Shown piece by piece: positions 25,091-34,389 of a DNA stretch of 64,000 nucleotides. This stretch comes from Ornithinibacillus sp047228935 (GTDB taxonomy: Bacteria > Bacillota > Bacilli > Bacillales > Amphibacillaceae): contig NZ_JBFEGG010000001.1 in assembly GCF_047228935.1 (NCBI RefSeq), positions 186,001 to 250,000 on the forward strand. The letters run 5' to 3'. A program made the position numbers and the translations under genes. The notes under the pieces are model-generated. The model saw only the letters and a program-made list of their open reading frames with translations, was not told the DNA's origin and searched no databases. Numbering within the stretch: position 1 is the first letter of the stretch; each line of letters opens with the position of its first letter.

Positions 25091-26350
25091 TTATTGGAAT
25101 GCATCGACTGTATATACATTACCTGCATTCCAGATTAAATATTGTGTAATTCCTTGATCATAGATAGCTTGAATTTGTTTTTGTACATCTTGAACGGTGT
25201 AATTACTTAGGTAGTCAAAATCCTGTACCCAAGGACGAATGGTTGCAGATTCTTCTCCGTTTTCTTCTAAAGCGGCATTTCGTTCTTTTGCATCTTTCAT
25301 TGCCCTTGCCATGATGTCATATGGTGCTCTATCAGGATTTGGCACTCCGTATGAACCTGGTGCATAATGGGAAGGATATGTCATCGGCGAGATATAATCA
25401 ACATGTGGGGAAATGTTTTCCCATAATTGGCCGATTCCCATATCATCCGTTGCGGTTGTTACTAGTCCAAACACATCCGCAGAAACGTAGGATGGCTGAT
25501 TTTTTAATTGTTCTTCTGAATATTTTAGAAATGATAAAATATTTTCAGCTTTCGTAAGACCATTTGGATTGTCAAAAGTGACTTCTTGATCAACCTGTTT
25601 TCCTCGTTCCGGAAAACGAATATAGTCATATTGAATTTCGTCAAATCCATTGTCACTTGCTTCTTTAGCTATGGATGTAATGTAGTGCCAAACTTCTTCC
25701 TTGTATGGATCAATCCATTTCGTTCCGGAAGGGTCTTGCCAGATGGTGCCATCTTTTCGTTTGATAGCATATTCTTGTTTATTGGCGGCTAAATAGGGGT
25801 CTTTAAATACTACTACACGAGCAATTGTATAAATTCCTGCATCTTTAAACCGTTGGGTTAGCTTGTTCAAATCACTAACGGCAGGGTTATTGTCAGAACC
25901 GATTTGGTTGGCAAGGTCGATACTGGAATCATAGGTTAATTTACCATAATCATCTTTTATATCGATGACGGCTGCATTGAGGTTGGAACTTTTAATGAGG
26001 TCAATATATTTCTGGACATTTTCTTCTCTTATAGAAGTTCGGTTCAAATAAATTCCTCTCACATCAACCTTTTGAGGTTTTTCTTTATCAGTAGGAGTAC
26101 GCTTTGGCTTTTCCGCTGCATGGTCTAAAGATTGTACGTCTTTTGTTTTATCGTTTGTAGATGATATTTTTCTTACTCGGTTGTCTAAGTTTTTAGTTGT
26201 GTTTTTCAGACTATTACCAATTGTGGTATTATTGCTTATATGATTATTACCTAAATCTTGTGGTTTATCAGGCGTCGCATCATGTTCTGTTGTACATCCA
26301 ATCAACATGATGAAGAATATTAATGAGATTATTTTTTTAGTCAGCTTCAT
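25091..26350 (-). CDS. Lipoprotein with putative glycoside hydrolase domain (DUF4015)
   Basis: 419 residues. The lipobox LIGC near residue 19 predicts an outer-face lipoprotein. A 90-residue Asn/Thr/Lys-rich linker follows, then a TIM-barrel-like domain with the DUF4015 landmarks: VRGIYLNRTSIREENVQKYI, AAVIDIKDDYGKLTYDS, WIDPYKEEVWHYITSIAKEA, FDEIQYDYIRFPE and VDYISPMTYPSHY, ending in RPWVQDFDY. Acidic residues in these blocks fit glycosidase catalysis. Related proteins probably act on cell-wall or exopolysaccharide; substrate unknown. It is monocistronic. Confidence 0.82.
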   Translation of the reverse strand: MKLTKKIISLIFFIMLIGCTTEHDATPDKPQDLGNNHISNNTTIGNSLKNTTKNLDNRVRKISSTNDKTKDVQSLDHAAEKPKRTPTDKEKPQKVDVRGIYLNRTSIREENVQKYIDLIKSSNLNAAVIDIKDDYGKLTYDSSIDLANQIGSDNNPAVSDLNKLTQRFKDAGIYTIARVVVFKDPYLAANKQEYAIKRKDGTIWQDPSGTKWIDPYKEEVWHYITSIAKEASDNGFDEIQYDYIRFPERGKQVDQEVTFDNPNGLTKAENILSFLKYSEEQLKNQPSYVSADVFGLVTTATDDMGIGQLWENISPHVDYISPMTYPSHYAPGSYGVPNPDRAPYDIMARAMKDAKERNAALEENGEESATIRPWVQDFDYLSNYTVQDVQKQIQAIYDQGITQYLIWNAGNVYTVDAFQ

Positions 26351-26414
26351 CCCCTCCTTGTACTAATTACGATGTGTACTTGAAGGTACTTTGATTCGAG
26401 TTATTAATTAGCAA

Positions 26415-26444
26415 TTGCGTGTGTTTTTTCAAGTACATGATAAT
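26415..26444 (+). promoter_or_regulatory. Possible sigma-A promoter for the CDF transporter gene
   Basis: TTGCGT at 26415-26420 and GATAAT at 26439-26444 with an 18-bp spacer, about 50 bp before the start codon. Confidence 0.4.
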
Positions 26445-26496
26445 GTTAAAAAAGGGAAAACTAAAAGGAGAACTATAAAATTTTGGGGGAATGTGT

Positions 26497-27459
26497 ATGA
26501 GTTTTATTCAACTTGTTAAAAAGGGGAATACATCCAGTGGAGTGGCAGCATTAGGCAATGCATTTTTAGCAATTATAAAATCAATCGCTGCTGCTATTAG
26601 TGGGAGTGGTACGATGTTTGCATCTGCCATGCATTCATTTGCAGATGCAGTAAATCAGGGATTTGTTTTCTTTGGTAGTGTTTTGTCAGAAATGAAGCCT
26701 TCCAAGAGGTTTCCAACAGGATTTGGACGGGTTATCAATCTTTTCTGTATGGTAGCTGTAATAGTCGTCACTATCATGGCTTATGAAACGATTAAGGAAG
26801 GCTGGCATATTATCCAACATCCAGCAGAAGCGAGTAACTTTTGGTTAAACATTGGTATTTTAGTGGCAGCATTTATAGTTGACGGCTTTATTTTAGTTAA
26901 AGCAATGAAAGAGATAAAAGAAGAAGCACAAATAGAAGGGGGAGGAAATTTAATTGTAACGGCATTTAAAGGTGCAAGTAAGGCTTCTCCTGCGACAAGA
27001 TTGGTATTTTATGAAGATCTGGTTGCAACATCAAGTGCAGTCTTAGCTATTATCGGTATCGTTCTGTCACAGTATTTTGATATTTTACAAGCGGATGGCG
27101 TAATTTCTATTTTTATTGGAATTTTGATGCTTTATGTTGCATTCCGCGTTGGTTATGATAATATGGTCGGCTTAATTGGGGTCGCTGCACCTAAAGATGT
27201 TGAGAATAGAATTGCTAAGGATTTATTAGAAGATGAAAGTGTCGTCGATATTTACAGGTTACGTACAGTGCAAGAAGGAAGAACGTATCATGTAGAAGTG
27301 ACCGTGGAATTGAAAAAAGGATTATCCCTTGCTGATGCCGATGATATTAAGTTTATGCTTTCCGATAAATTACTACGTGAACCAGAGATAAGTGATGTAG
27401 TGCTAGGCATAATTGAAGATGATGAGAAAAAGTCTTGGAAAGAAATAGAAGAAAAATAA
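26497..27459 (+). CDS. Cation diffusion facilitator family transporter
   Basis: 320 residues with five or six membrane helices in the first 220 residues and a cytoplasmic C-terminal domain (KDLLEDESVVDIYRLRTVQE, then YHVEVTVELKKGLSL). Helix II carries MHSFADAVNQ, the HSxxD-like metal site of CDF proteins; helix V has ADGVISIFIGI. Members export Zn, Mn, Fe or Co in exchange for protons; the metal cannot be assigned. ATG 26497 was chosen because GGGGGA is 6 nt away, whereas ATG 26491 abuts the site. It ends at a terminator shared with a convergent gene. Confidence 0.85.
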   Translation: MSFIQLVKKGNTSSGVAALGNAFLAIIKSIAAAISGSGTMFASAMHSFADAVNQGFVFFGSVLSEMKPSKRFPTGFGRVINLFCMVAVIVVTIMAYETIKEGWHIIQHPAEASNFWLNIGILVAAFIVDGFILVKAMKEIKEEAQIEGGGNLIVTAFKGASKASPATRLVFYEDLVATSSAVLAIIGIVLSQYFDILQADGVISIFIGILMLYVAFRVGYDNMVGLIGVAAPKDVENRIAKDLLEDESVVDIYRLRTVQEGRTYHVEVTVELKKGLSLADADDIKFMLSDKLLREPEISDVVLGIIEDDEKKSWKEIEEK

Positions 27460-27489
27460 AGCGAAGAGTCTAATAATTCTTCGCTTTTT
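27458..27489. terminator. Bidirectional terminator overlapping both 3' ends
   Basis: AAAGCGAAGA / TCTTCGCTTT with T5. It overlaps the last codons of the convergent signalling gene. Confidence 0.8.
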
Positions 27490-29467
27490 CTCCTTGTGAA
27501 TACCATAACTCGAATTCTTCTACTGATAGAGGCTTACTGTAAAAGTAACCTTGTCCATATACATCATGAACGGTTAAAATATCAATTTGTTCTTTTGTTT
27601 CTATACCTTCCACGACAACTTTTGTATTGATTTTCTTACCAATTTGTATAATTGCTTCTAATAAGGAGCGTACACGCTTATTTTTAATGGAATCATTTAA
27701 AAATGAACGATCAATTTTTAATTCATCTATTTCAATATTCCGGATCATGCTTAAGGACGAATAGCCAATTCCAAAGTCATCTAATGAAACACCAACACCT
27801 AGATTTCGAAGTGCTAAAATATTTTCTTTCGCATCCTCATAATAAAGGAATGCACTTTCTGTAATTTCAAGTGTTAATAATTTTGGATCTACTTCTTCCT
27901 CGGTAATAATCGTTTGAACTCGCTCGATGAAATTTGGTGTCATAAGCTGTCTCGTTGAGATGTTAACTGAAATTGGAAAGGAGTTTAATCCATTCGCCTT
28001 AAACCGTTTTATATCACGACAGGCTTGTCTTAAAACCCATTCGCCTATCGGAATAATTAGTCCTGTTTCCTCCGCGATAGGAATGAATTCGTCTGGTGGA
28101 ATTTTGCCCATTTCACATTCCCATCGAAGTAAAGCTTCAGCACCTACGATCACATAAGATGTTAAATTGAACTGTGGCTGATAATGAACGGTTAATTCAT
28201 TATTCTCAATTGCTTTATGTAAGTATGTTTCTAAAATTACTTTTCGTTTCAATTTTTTATTAAGTTCTTCATTGTAAAATTGGTAATTGTTTTTACCGTT
28301 TTCTTTTGCAAGATACATGGCAAAATCGGCTTTTTTAATTAATGATTCTGCATCATCTTCGTAATCAAAATTTATACTGATTCCGATACTTGGAGTTGAT
28401 ATGATCTCGGTTCCATTTATGGAATAGGGAGCGTTCATCATTGCAATAATCTCTTTTGCTAATTCTTCAATCTGATCCAAATTACGATTCTCTGCAAGTA
28501 CTAAAAACTCATCACCACTTTGTCGAGAAACGATATCACTTTCTTTAAGTATCGATTTCAACCTGTTAGCAATCTGGATTAATAACTGATCACCTGTACT
28601 ATGGCCAAGGGTATCATTAACACGTTTGAAGTTGTCAAAATCAATGAACATGACTGCTACAGAACGACCGTACTTATTGGAAGAAAGTAATGCTGTATCT
28701 AAATAATTTTTGAACCAAATACGGTTAGTTAATCCAGTTAACGAATCATAGTGTAATAATTGATTCATTTTGTGTTCGGCTTGTTTTTGATTCGTGATAT
28801 CAAATACGACACCGTCTACATGTGTTACAACACCATTTTTTGCAATTTGTGGGGTTGCGGAATCACGTAACCACCTGATTTCACCACTGCTGTGGAAGAA
28901 ACGATACGTAATCGTCGTCCTTTTACCAGCTTTTTGTTGCTCAATTGCATTGAGCAGAATATGTTTATCATCTGGATGGACGACATCGAGCCAATGATAT
29001 GGGTTATCCTTTATGGATTCTCTTGTAACTCCATAAATTTTAGCGTATCCCTCTGAGAATGTATGTTCATCAGTCTCAAGATCCCAAGTCCAGAAGGTAA
29101 TATCATTATTTTCAAATAGCTTTTTAAGTTGGATTTCGTTTGTTTTAATTTTTGAGCCAAGTGTTCCGATAGATAACGCAATAATTAATCCAATAACATA
29201 GGGGAAATGATTTTGAACGGATAGTTCTTTAGGTGTCATGTACATTCCCATAAGAAGATATACTCCACTAAAAAACATGAAGTAAAAAATACCACCGTAT
29301 AAACCGCCATAATAGGAAAAAACAGCAATCATAATGACGTTGATGGTAAGAAATATGCTTTCTGATTCAATGGAGGTACCTGTTTCTATGTAGATAGATA
29401 GAGCTAAAACTATAGCTCCAAATACCCAAAGAATTAGTGGAATCTTTTTTAAGCTAAGTTTGGTCAT
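27470..29467 (-). CDS. Membrane-bound PAS-GGDEF-EAL protein (cyclic-di-GMP phosphodiesterase type)
   Basis: 665 residues: four membrane helices (about 8-105), a PAS/PAC domain (about 120-228), a GGDEF domain with SGDEF at 317-321 and a KESD in place of the RxxD inhibitory site, then an EAL domain from about 410 with EAL at 444-446. The catalytic set of the EAL domain looks complete: SVNIS, LEITES, LDDFGIGYSSL, LKIDRSF, VVEGIE and GQGYFYSKP. The SGDEF change suggests a weak or inactive cyclase domain that may act as a GTP sensor. The net role is therefore probably hydrolysis of cyclic-di-GMP. It is divergent from a diguanylate cyclase gene. Confidence 0.88.
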   Translation of the reverse strand: MTKLSLKKIPLILWVFGAIVLALSIYIETGTSIESESIFLTINVIMIAVFSYYGGLYGGIFYFMFFSGVYLLMGMYMTPKELSVQNHFPYVIGLIIALSIGTLGSKIKTNEIQLKKLFENNDITFWTWDLETDEHTFSEGYAKIYGVTRESIKDNPYHWLDVVHPDDKHILLNAIEQQKAGKRTTITYRFFHSSGEIRWLRDSATPQIAKNGVVTHVDGVVFDITNQKQAEHKMNQLLHYDSLTGLTNRIWFKNYLDTALLSSNKYGRSVAVMFIDFDNFKRVNDTLGHSTGDQLLIQIANRLKSILKESDIVSRQSGDEFLVLAENRNLDQIEELAKEIIAMMNAPYSINGTEIISTPSIGISINFDYEDDAESLIKKADFAMYLAKENGKNNYQFYNEELNKKLKRKVILETYLHKAIENNELTVHYQPQFNLTSYVIVGAEALLRWECEMGKIPPDEFIPIAEETGLIIPIGEWVLRQACRDIKRFKANGLNSFPISVNISTRQLMTPNFIERVQTIITEEEVDPKLLTLEITESAFLYYEDAKENILALRNLGVGVSLDDFGIGYSSLSMIRNIEIDELKIDRSFLNDSIKNKRVRSLLEAIIQIGKKINTKVVVEGIETKEQIDILTVHDVYGQGYFYSKPLSVEEFELWYSQGEKAKNY

Positions 29468-29799
29468 CTGTTTTCACCTGTCAAATTTTGTCGAAATAAG
29501 TATTTAATAATTTGAGTGTAACATAAATTATTAAAAATTGGAAAAATATTTATTTTGACAAAATATTAGGTTTAATTGAATTATCTATACCAATTTATGG
29601 TGTAAAATTAATAAGATTATACTTCTAATTTGAGATAATAGAGTGTAATGGTTATTTAGACTTATTGGTAAGAGGGGCATTAATAGGTATAAAGTCCTAT
29701 TGTTTTCTAGTATAATATCTAGTATTTTTTAACTATATTTGTTGATTTACCAGCCGGAAAAGGGTTTATTTTACGTCATAATAATAAGTGTGAGGATAA
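29468..29799. other. Divergent regulatory gap between two cyclic-di-GMP genes
   Basis: 332 AT-rich bases. A TATAAT at 29711-29716 faces the cyclase gene but has no clear -35. No repeat family member, riboswitch fold or small gene was recognised; a GEMM-type cyclic-di-GMP aptamer was looked for and not seen. Confidence 0.4.
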
Positions 29800-31470
29800 A
29801 TGATTATACCAAAAGAACAATTATTAAATAATGTTTTATTAAATGGCATACAAGATATGGTCTATATAATGGAAGTAAAGGACCAGGATAAGTTTATTTA
29901 TAACTTTATTAATCATGCAGTGTTAAAGTATGCCGGTTTGACGAAGGACATTATTGGTAGAACCTTTCACGAAGTATTAGATCAACAAAAAGCAGACTTT
30001 TTATATAGGAAATACAAGGAAGTACTAGATTCAAAGGATATTGTTGTGTATAACGATTTATTCCCATCTCCCATCGGCGAAACGAGATATGGTGAAAATG
30101 TATTAACTCCAATCTTTGATGAAGATAATAATTGTACGCATATAGTAGCTGTTGTGAAAGATATTACGGAGCGAAGACTTGCTGAAGATGTTGCTGAAAA
30201 GGCAAGAGAATTACTAATCGAAGGAAAACAACGGTACCAATCTCTTTTTGACTATAACTTAGACGGTGTTATGGCCATAGATGAAGATGGAATAATTGTA
30301 GCTGCTAATCGGTCAATAGAGTTGATCACAGGTTACTCTGAAGATAATTTAAAAGGTGTACCTTATATAACGCTGATATTACCAGAAGATGTTGATAAGG
30401 CAAAGAAGTATTTTGAAATCGCAATCAATGGTATTTTAGAAGAGTTTAGCGTCAAAATGCGGAATAAATCTGGTGACAATATTGAACTGATTATTAAGCT
30501 AACACCAATTATTGTGAATGATAAAACAGTTGGCATATATGCGATTTGCAAAGATATTACCGAGCAAATCACGATTCAAAATAAATATACCGAAAGTGAA
30601 AATAAGTTTGAAATTATTGCGGAGTATTCGGGTGATTTAATTACGATGCTAGACCATGCTGGGAAAATTACTTATGTATCACCTTCCTATCGCGACGTTT
30701 TAAACTTTAATCCGGAGGAATATATCGGGAAAGAATTCTATTATAATGTTCATCCAGAGGATATAGATGATTTATTCGAGTCTTTTGAGAATTCTAAGAA
30801 AAGTGGCAAACCATGGGAAGCGCAATTTAGACAAAAGCACCGTAAAATGGGCTGGATTTGGTCAGAATTAAAAGGATCTCCAGTATTTGATGAGAATAAA
30901 GCATTTAAACAGATGGTCGTATTATCACGAGACATTTCATTTAGAAAAAATTACGAGGATAAGTTAAAGTATTTTGCTTATCACGACTCGTTAACAGGGC
31001 TACCGAATCGTCGCTATTTCACCATGAAACTGAAGGAAGCATTAGATTCTTTTGAGAGTAATGGCGATAAATTTGCAATTATTATTATGGATCTAGATCG
31101 GTTTAAAGAAATTAACGATACGTTTGGCCATGATATTGGTGATAAGGCAATTTCTGAATTTGCCTTCCGAGTAGGGAAACAAATTCGTAGTAAAGATACC
31201 CTTGCTAGACTTGGAGGGGATGAGTTTGTACTTTTATTGCAGTCATTAGATTGTAAAGATGATGCAATCCATATTGCAGAGGATATTATCGATGCAGTAA
31301 AAGCACCTTGGCAAATTGATCATGCGGAGTTTGTGACGACTACGAGTCTTGGTATTTCTTTATTATCAAGAGACAAGGCAAATTCCTACGAGTCGTTATT
31401 CAGAAATGCTGACCAGGCATTATATGAGGCAAAACATGCCGGTGGAAATCGATATTCTATTAAAATGTAA
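29800..31470 (+). CDS. Cytosolic multi-PAS diguanylate cyclase
   Basis: 556 residues without membrane helices. Three PAS/PAC modules (about 10-128, 145-258, 262-383) are followed by a GGDEF domain. The active site GGDEF at 472-476 is intact, and RSKD at 463-466 lies exactly five residues upstream, so the product-inhibition I-site is present. Other cyclase blocks are DSLTGLPNRRYF, DLDRFKEINDTFGHDIGD and SLGIS. It should make cyclic-di-GMP in response to cytoplasmic signals read by the PAS domains; ligands are unknown. It pairs divergently with the PDE-type protein. GAGG lies close before the ATG. Confidence 0.9.
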   Translation: MIIPKEQLLNNVLLNGIQDMVYIMEVKDQDKFIYNFINHAVLKYAGLTKDIIGRTFHEVLDQQKADFLYRKYKEVLDSKDIVVYNDLFPSPIGETRYGENVLTPIFDEDNNCTHIVAVVKDITERRLAEDVAEKARELLIEGKQRYQSLFDYNLDGVMAIDEDGIIVAANRSIELITGYSEDNLKGVPYITLILPEDVDKAKKYFEIAINGILEEFSVKMRNKSGDNIELIIKLTPIIVNDKTVGIYAICKDITEQITIQNKYTESENKFEIIAEYSGDLITMLDHAGKITYVSPSYRDVLNFNPEEYIGKEFYYNVHPEDIDDLFESFENSKKSGKPWEAQFRQKHRKMGWIWSELKGSPVFDENKAFKQMVVLSRDISFRKNYEDKLKYFAYHDSLTGLPNRRYFTMKLKEALDSFESNGDKFAIIIMDLDRFKEINDTFGHDIGDKAISEFAFRVGKQIRSKDTLARLGGDEFVLLLQSLDCKDDAIHIAEDIIDAVKAPWQIDHAEFVTTTSLGISLLSRDKANSYESLFRNADQALYEAKHAGGNRYSIKM

Positions 31471-31511
31471 AAGACAGTGGAAGAGGCTATTCCCCTAGAC
31501 ACTGTCTTTAG
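31470..31511 (+). terminator. Intrinsic terminator
   Basis: AAAGACAGTG / CACTGTCTTT with a 20-nt loop and a TAGTTT tail, directly after the cyclase gene. Confidence 0.7.
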
Positions 31512-31645
31512 TTTATTTGCTCAATTATTTCTCCGCTATTTTCATCCGGTGTATAAATATCTAGTAACCAGTATGCAGCACCTACTGCTAAAAGAATAAA
31601 AATGATGATGAGAAAAACGGCAATTTTTCCTTGTTTGTTTTTCAA
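31508..31645 (-). CDS. Small single-span membrane protein (45 residues)
   Basis: Starts MKNKQGKIAVFLIIIFILLA, one membrane helix from about 8 to 28, then an acidic tail ending GEIIEQIN. TTG start with AAAGGGG about 9 nt upstream. The basic N-terminus and acidic C-terminus predict an inside-to-outside orientation. Short single-pass proteins of this layout are common in Bacillaceae and usually unannotated. It overlaps the cyclase terminator at its 3' end. I do not recognise a family; coding support is the ribosome binding site, the helix and the uninterrupted frame. Confidence 0.6.
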   Translation of the reverse strand: MKNKQGKIAVFLIIIFILLAVGAAYWLLDIYTPDENSGEIIEQIN

Positions 31646-31721
31646 ATGAACTTACCCCTTTATATGGACGGTCTATTACTTGATTAAATGGTAGCAAATC
31701 TAGTACTTATTGTAAATGGAA

Positions 31722-32834
31722 TTATTTGATTGCAGTATTAACGTCATAGTCCTCAAGTGAAATATCTAATGTATCCCCTAAAACTAATTTAGCTAGTTGT
31801 GTACCCACAAATGGTCCAGTCGTTAAACCAGATGATCCAAGTCCATTAGCTAAAGCTAAGCCATTAACATTGGGTAACCTGCCGATTACAGGAAGGAATT
31901 CTGGTGTGAATGGACGAAACCCTACTCGAGCTTCAAGTACTGTACTATTCTCAAGTTCTGGTAACACTTCTAATGCTTTGGATAAAATATCGAAGACTCC
32001 ACCAGCAGTAACTCGTTGGTCAAATCCTTTGTTATTTTCATGGGTAGCTCCAATGACTATACGGTTCTCAAACGGAACGATAGATTGATTTGTTGGAGGC
32101 ATAATCACTGGCCAATCCTTACTTTCTAAATCAGGCATATCAAGATGAAGAATTTGGCCTTTCTGTCCTGTTGATTGGAAGTTAACTCCAATAGGTGCAA
32201 GAAATTCGTTCATCCAAGCACCACAAGCAGCAATCACTTGATCGGCTTCATATCGTTCATTTTCTACAAATACACCAAGAACTTGGTTATCTTTTTGGTA
32301 AAGAGTTGCTTTCCCTTCTAATACCTTTGCACCGTGGTTCTGAGCAGCTTTTAATAAAGCTTCTCTAAAGGTCATACCATCTAATTTGGCTGCCCCTCTG
32401 ACATATATGGATGAATAGCCTTCATCTATCATTGGTACAAGTTGTTTCGTTTCTCGGTTATTTAATAATGTTACTTCACCAATTTCTGGAGCGTCTGCGC
32501 GGCGTTTTAATGCTCTTTCTTGCATAGCTAATAGCTTTTTTTCTTCTTTATGAAGGCTTAGTGCACCGACCTTTGCATAACCTGTTTCGAGTATTCCATC
32601 TGCTTTCAATTCCTCTACTAATTTAGGATACATTCTAGCACCATTTTTTGCTAGGTTATACCAGGCCTTATTCCGCCTTTGAGATAACCATGGGCAAATA
32701 ATTCCAGCAGCAGCTTCAGTCGCTTGGCCAATCCCTTTTTGGTCAACAATTAGTACGTCTGCTCCGCTTTTTACTAATTTATAAGCAGTAGTTGCACCTA
32801 AAATTCCCGCACCTACAATAATATAACGTTTCAT
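31722..32834 (-). CDS. FAD-dependent amino-acid oxidase/dehydrogenase family protein (DAO fold)
   Basis: 370 residues. The N-terminal dinucleotide fold is YIIVGAGILGATTAYKLVKS, followed by an acidic end (LIVDQ) and GQATEAAAGIICPWLSQRRN. The C-terminal blocks RVGFRPFTPEFLPVIGRLPN and ALANGLGSSGLTTGPFVGTQ are those of D-amino-acid dehydrogenase and glycine oxidase relatives. It probably oxidises a small amino acid in the cytoplasm; the substrate is not predictable. ATG 32834 has AGAAGG at 7 nt; a longer frame to 32867 lacks a site. It is divergent from ppaC. Confidence 0.82.
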   Translation of the reverse strand: MKRYIIVGAGILGATTAYKLVKSGADVLIVDQKGIGQATEAAAGIICPWLSQRRNKAWYNLAKNGARMYPKLVEELKADGILETGYAKVGALSLHKEEKKLLAMQERALKRRADAPEIGEVTLLNNRETKQLVPMIDEGYSSIYVRGAAKLDGMTFREALLKAAQNHGAKVLEGKATLYQKDNQVLGVFVENERYEADQVIAACGAWMNEFLAPIGVNFQSTGQKGQILHLDMPDLESKDWPVIMPPTNQSIVPFENRIVIGATHENNKGFDQRVTAGGVFDILSKALEVLPELENSTVLEARVGFRPFTPEFLPVIGRLPNVNGLALANGLGSSGLTTGPFVGTQLAKLVLGDTLDISLEDYDVNTAIK

Positions 32835-32995
32835 GTTAATACCTTCTTTTATAATGTAATCTATCATAACTATAAGAATTATAAGCGGAAAAGTAAAACT
32901 TCACGTGTAAAAAAATTCAATCCAACTAGAATTTATGATAATCTTATACGTAGGAAAAATTGATATAAAAGCTATACATATAAAGGAGAATGAAG

Positions 32996-33928
32996 ATGGA
33001 GAAGACGCTTGTATTTGGTCATAAAAACCCGGATACAGATACAATCTGTTCAGCAATAGCATATGCTAACTTAAAAAACAAATTAGGTGTAAATGCTGAA
33101 GCAGCAAGACTTGGCGAAGTAAACAAGGAAACACAATATGCGCTAGATTATTTTAATGTAGAGGCACCTCAATTTATTGAGTCTGTACCTAACGAAGTGA
33201 AAGATGTCATTCTAGTAGACCATAATGAATTTCAACAAAGTGTAAGTAATATTAAAGATGTACGTATTGCAGAAGTAATTGACCATCACCGTGTATCGAA
33301 TTTTGAAACGAAAGAACCACTATATTTCCGTGCGGAGCCAGTAGGTTGTACAGCAACGATTTTAAATAAAATGTATAAGGAAAATGGGGTAGAGCTAACG
33401 AAGGAGATTGCTGGACTATTACTTTCTGCCATCATTTCTGACTCTCTATTATTAAAATCCCCAACATGCACGCAAGAAGATGTTGATGCAGCACATGAGC
33501 TTGCTAGCTTAGCTGGTGTTGAGCTTGAAAAGTATGGATTAGATATGCTTCAAGCAGGTGCTGACCTAAGTGATAAATCTCCACAAGAGCTTATTACAAT
33601 GGATGCGAAGGAATTTGCGATGGGTAATGCCAAAGTGGAAATTGCTCAAGTAAATACAGTGGATGCAAGTAAAGTTTACGAGCTTCAAGCAGAATTAGAA
33701 GAAGTGATGGATAAAGCGGTAAACGAAAAAGGATTAGATCTATTCTTATTTGTTGTAACGGATATCTTAAATAATGATTCTGAGGTTCTAGCTCGTGGAG
33801 GAAACATTGAAAAAGTAGCAGAAGCATTCAAGGTCGAACTAGATAATAATAATCGCGCTTTACTAAAAGGAGTAGTATCTCGTAAGAAACAGATTGTTAC
33901 AGCGTTAACAGATGTTTTTACGAAGTAG
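32996..33928 (+). CDS. ppaC: Manganese-dependent inorganic pyrophosphatase
   Basis: 310 residues, close to B. subtilis PpaC (309). Family II DHH phosphoesterase signatures are all present: FGHKNPDTDTICSAIAYA near the N-terminus, VDHNEF near 75, EVIDHHRV near 97, and AIISDSLLLKSPT. The C-terminal DHHA2 domain ends ALLKGVVSRKKQIVTALTD with the substrate-binding SRKKQ. It hydrolyses pyrophosphate in the cytoplasm and pulls biosynthetic reactions forward. ATG 32996 lies 7 nt after AAAGGAG, better than the ATG at 32990. It is followed by a strong terminator. Confidence 0.95.
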   Translation: MEKTLVFGHKNPDTDTICSAIAYANLKNKLGVNAEAARLGEVNKETQYALDYFNVEAPQFIESVPNEVKDVILVDHNEFQQSVSNIKDVRIAEVIDHHRVSNFETKEPLYFRAEPVGCTATILNKMYKENGVELTKEIAGLLLSAIISDSLLLKSPTCTQEDVDAAHELASLAGVELEKYGLDMLQAGADLSDKSPQELITMDAKEFAMGNAKVEIAQVNTVDASKVYELQAELEEVMDKAVNEKGLDLFLFVVTDILNNDSEVLARGGNIEKVAEAFKVELDNNNRALLKGVVSRKKQIVTALTDVFTK

Positions 33929-33958
33929 TAACTAACAATAAATAGAAAAATTATTAAG

Positions 33959-33994
33959 ACACACTGTTGCTGACTAGGTAACAGTGTGTTTTTT
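33959..33994 (+). terminator. Intrinsic terminator after ppaC
   Basis: ACACACTGTT / AACAGTGTGT, 11-nt loop, then T6. Confidence 0.9.
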
Positions 33995-34182
33995 ATGTTT
34001 AATAACTACTATTTAAAATTATGTTAATATTGAATTATCATTTGTTTAGTAGATGTTGGAAGTCTCATGATGGAACAGTTCCTTCCGATTTATATATAGG
34101 GTCAACAAGATTTAATGGAAGATATGCACTCTAGTAGGGATTATTGTCAACTATCTATAACATTTAAGAGGTGAAAGCAACG

Positions 34183-34386
34183 ATGGATAGGTTTTTATTT
34201 ATTTTTGGCCTTATAGTGTTCTTTTTTAGTTTTGTATTTTTAATTTTTAATTTTATAGGTGATTTTGACAGTATGGTAATGGCGATATCAATATTAGTAA
34301 TGTTAAATGCTAGTATAGCAATTGGTATATCGGAGCTTTTGTTGCGGACAAAAGGGAAGGCTAGTGAATCTAGGAGTGGGGATTGA
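34183..34386 (+). CDS. Small two-helix membrane protein
   Basis: 67 residues: helix one about 2-25 (rich in Phe), helix two about 30-50, and a short basic-then-acidic tail ending SRSGD. AAGAGGTG precedes the ATG at 34183 by about 8 nt; a GTG upstream is inside that site. Only 3 bp separate it from the next gene, so they are probably one transcript and may form a membrane complex. No family recognised. Confidence 0.6.
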   Translation: MDRFLFIFGLIVFFFSFVFLIFNFIGDFDSMVMAISILVMLNASIAIGISELLLRTKGKASESRSGD

Positions 34387-34389
34387 TCT

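Noticed and set aside
29468..29799. Cyclic-di-GMP (GEMM) riboswitch between the two signalling genes
   Set aside because: The conserved GEMM core and tetraloop-receptor pattern were not found.
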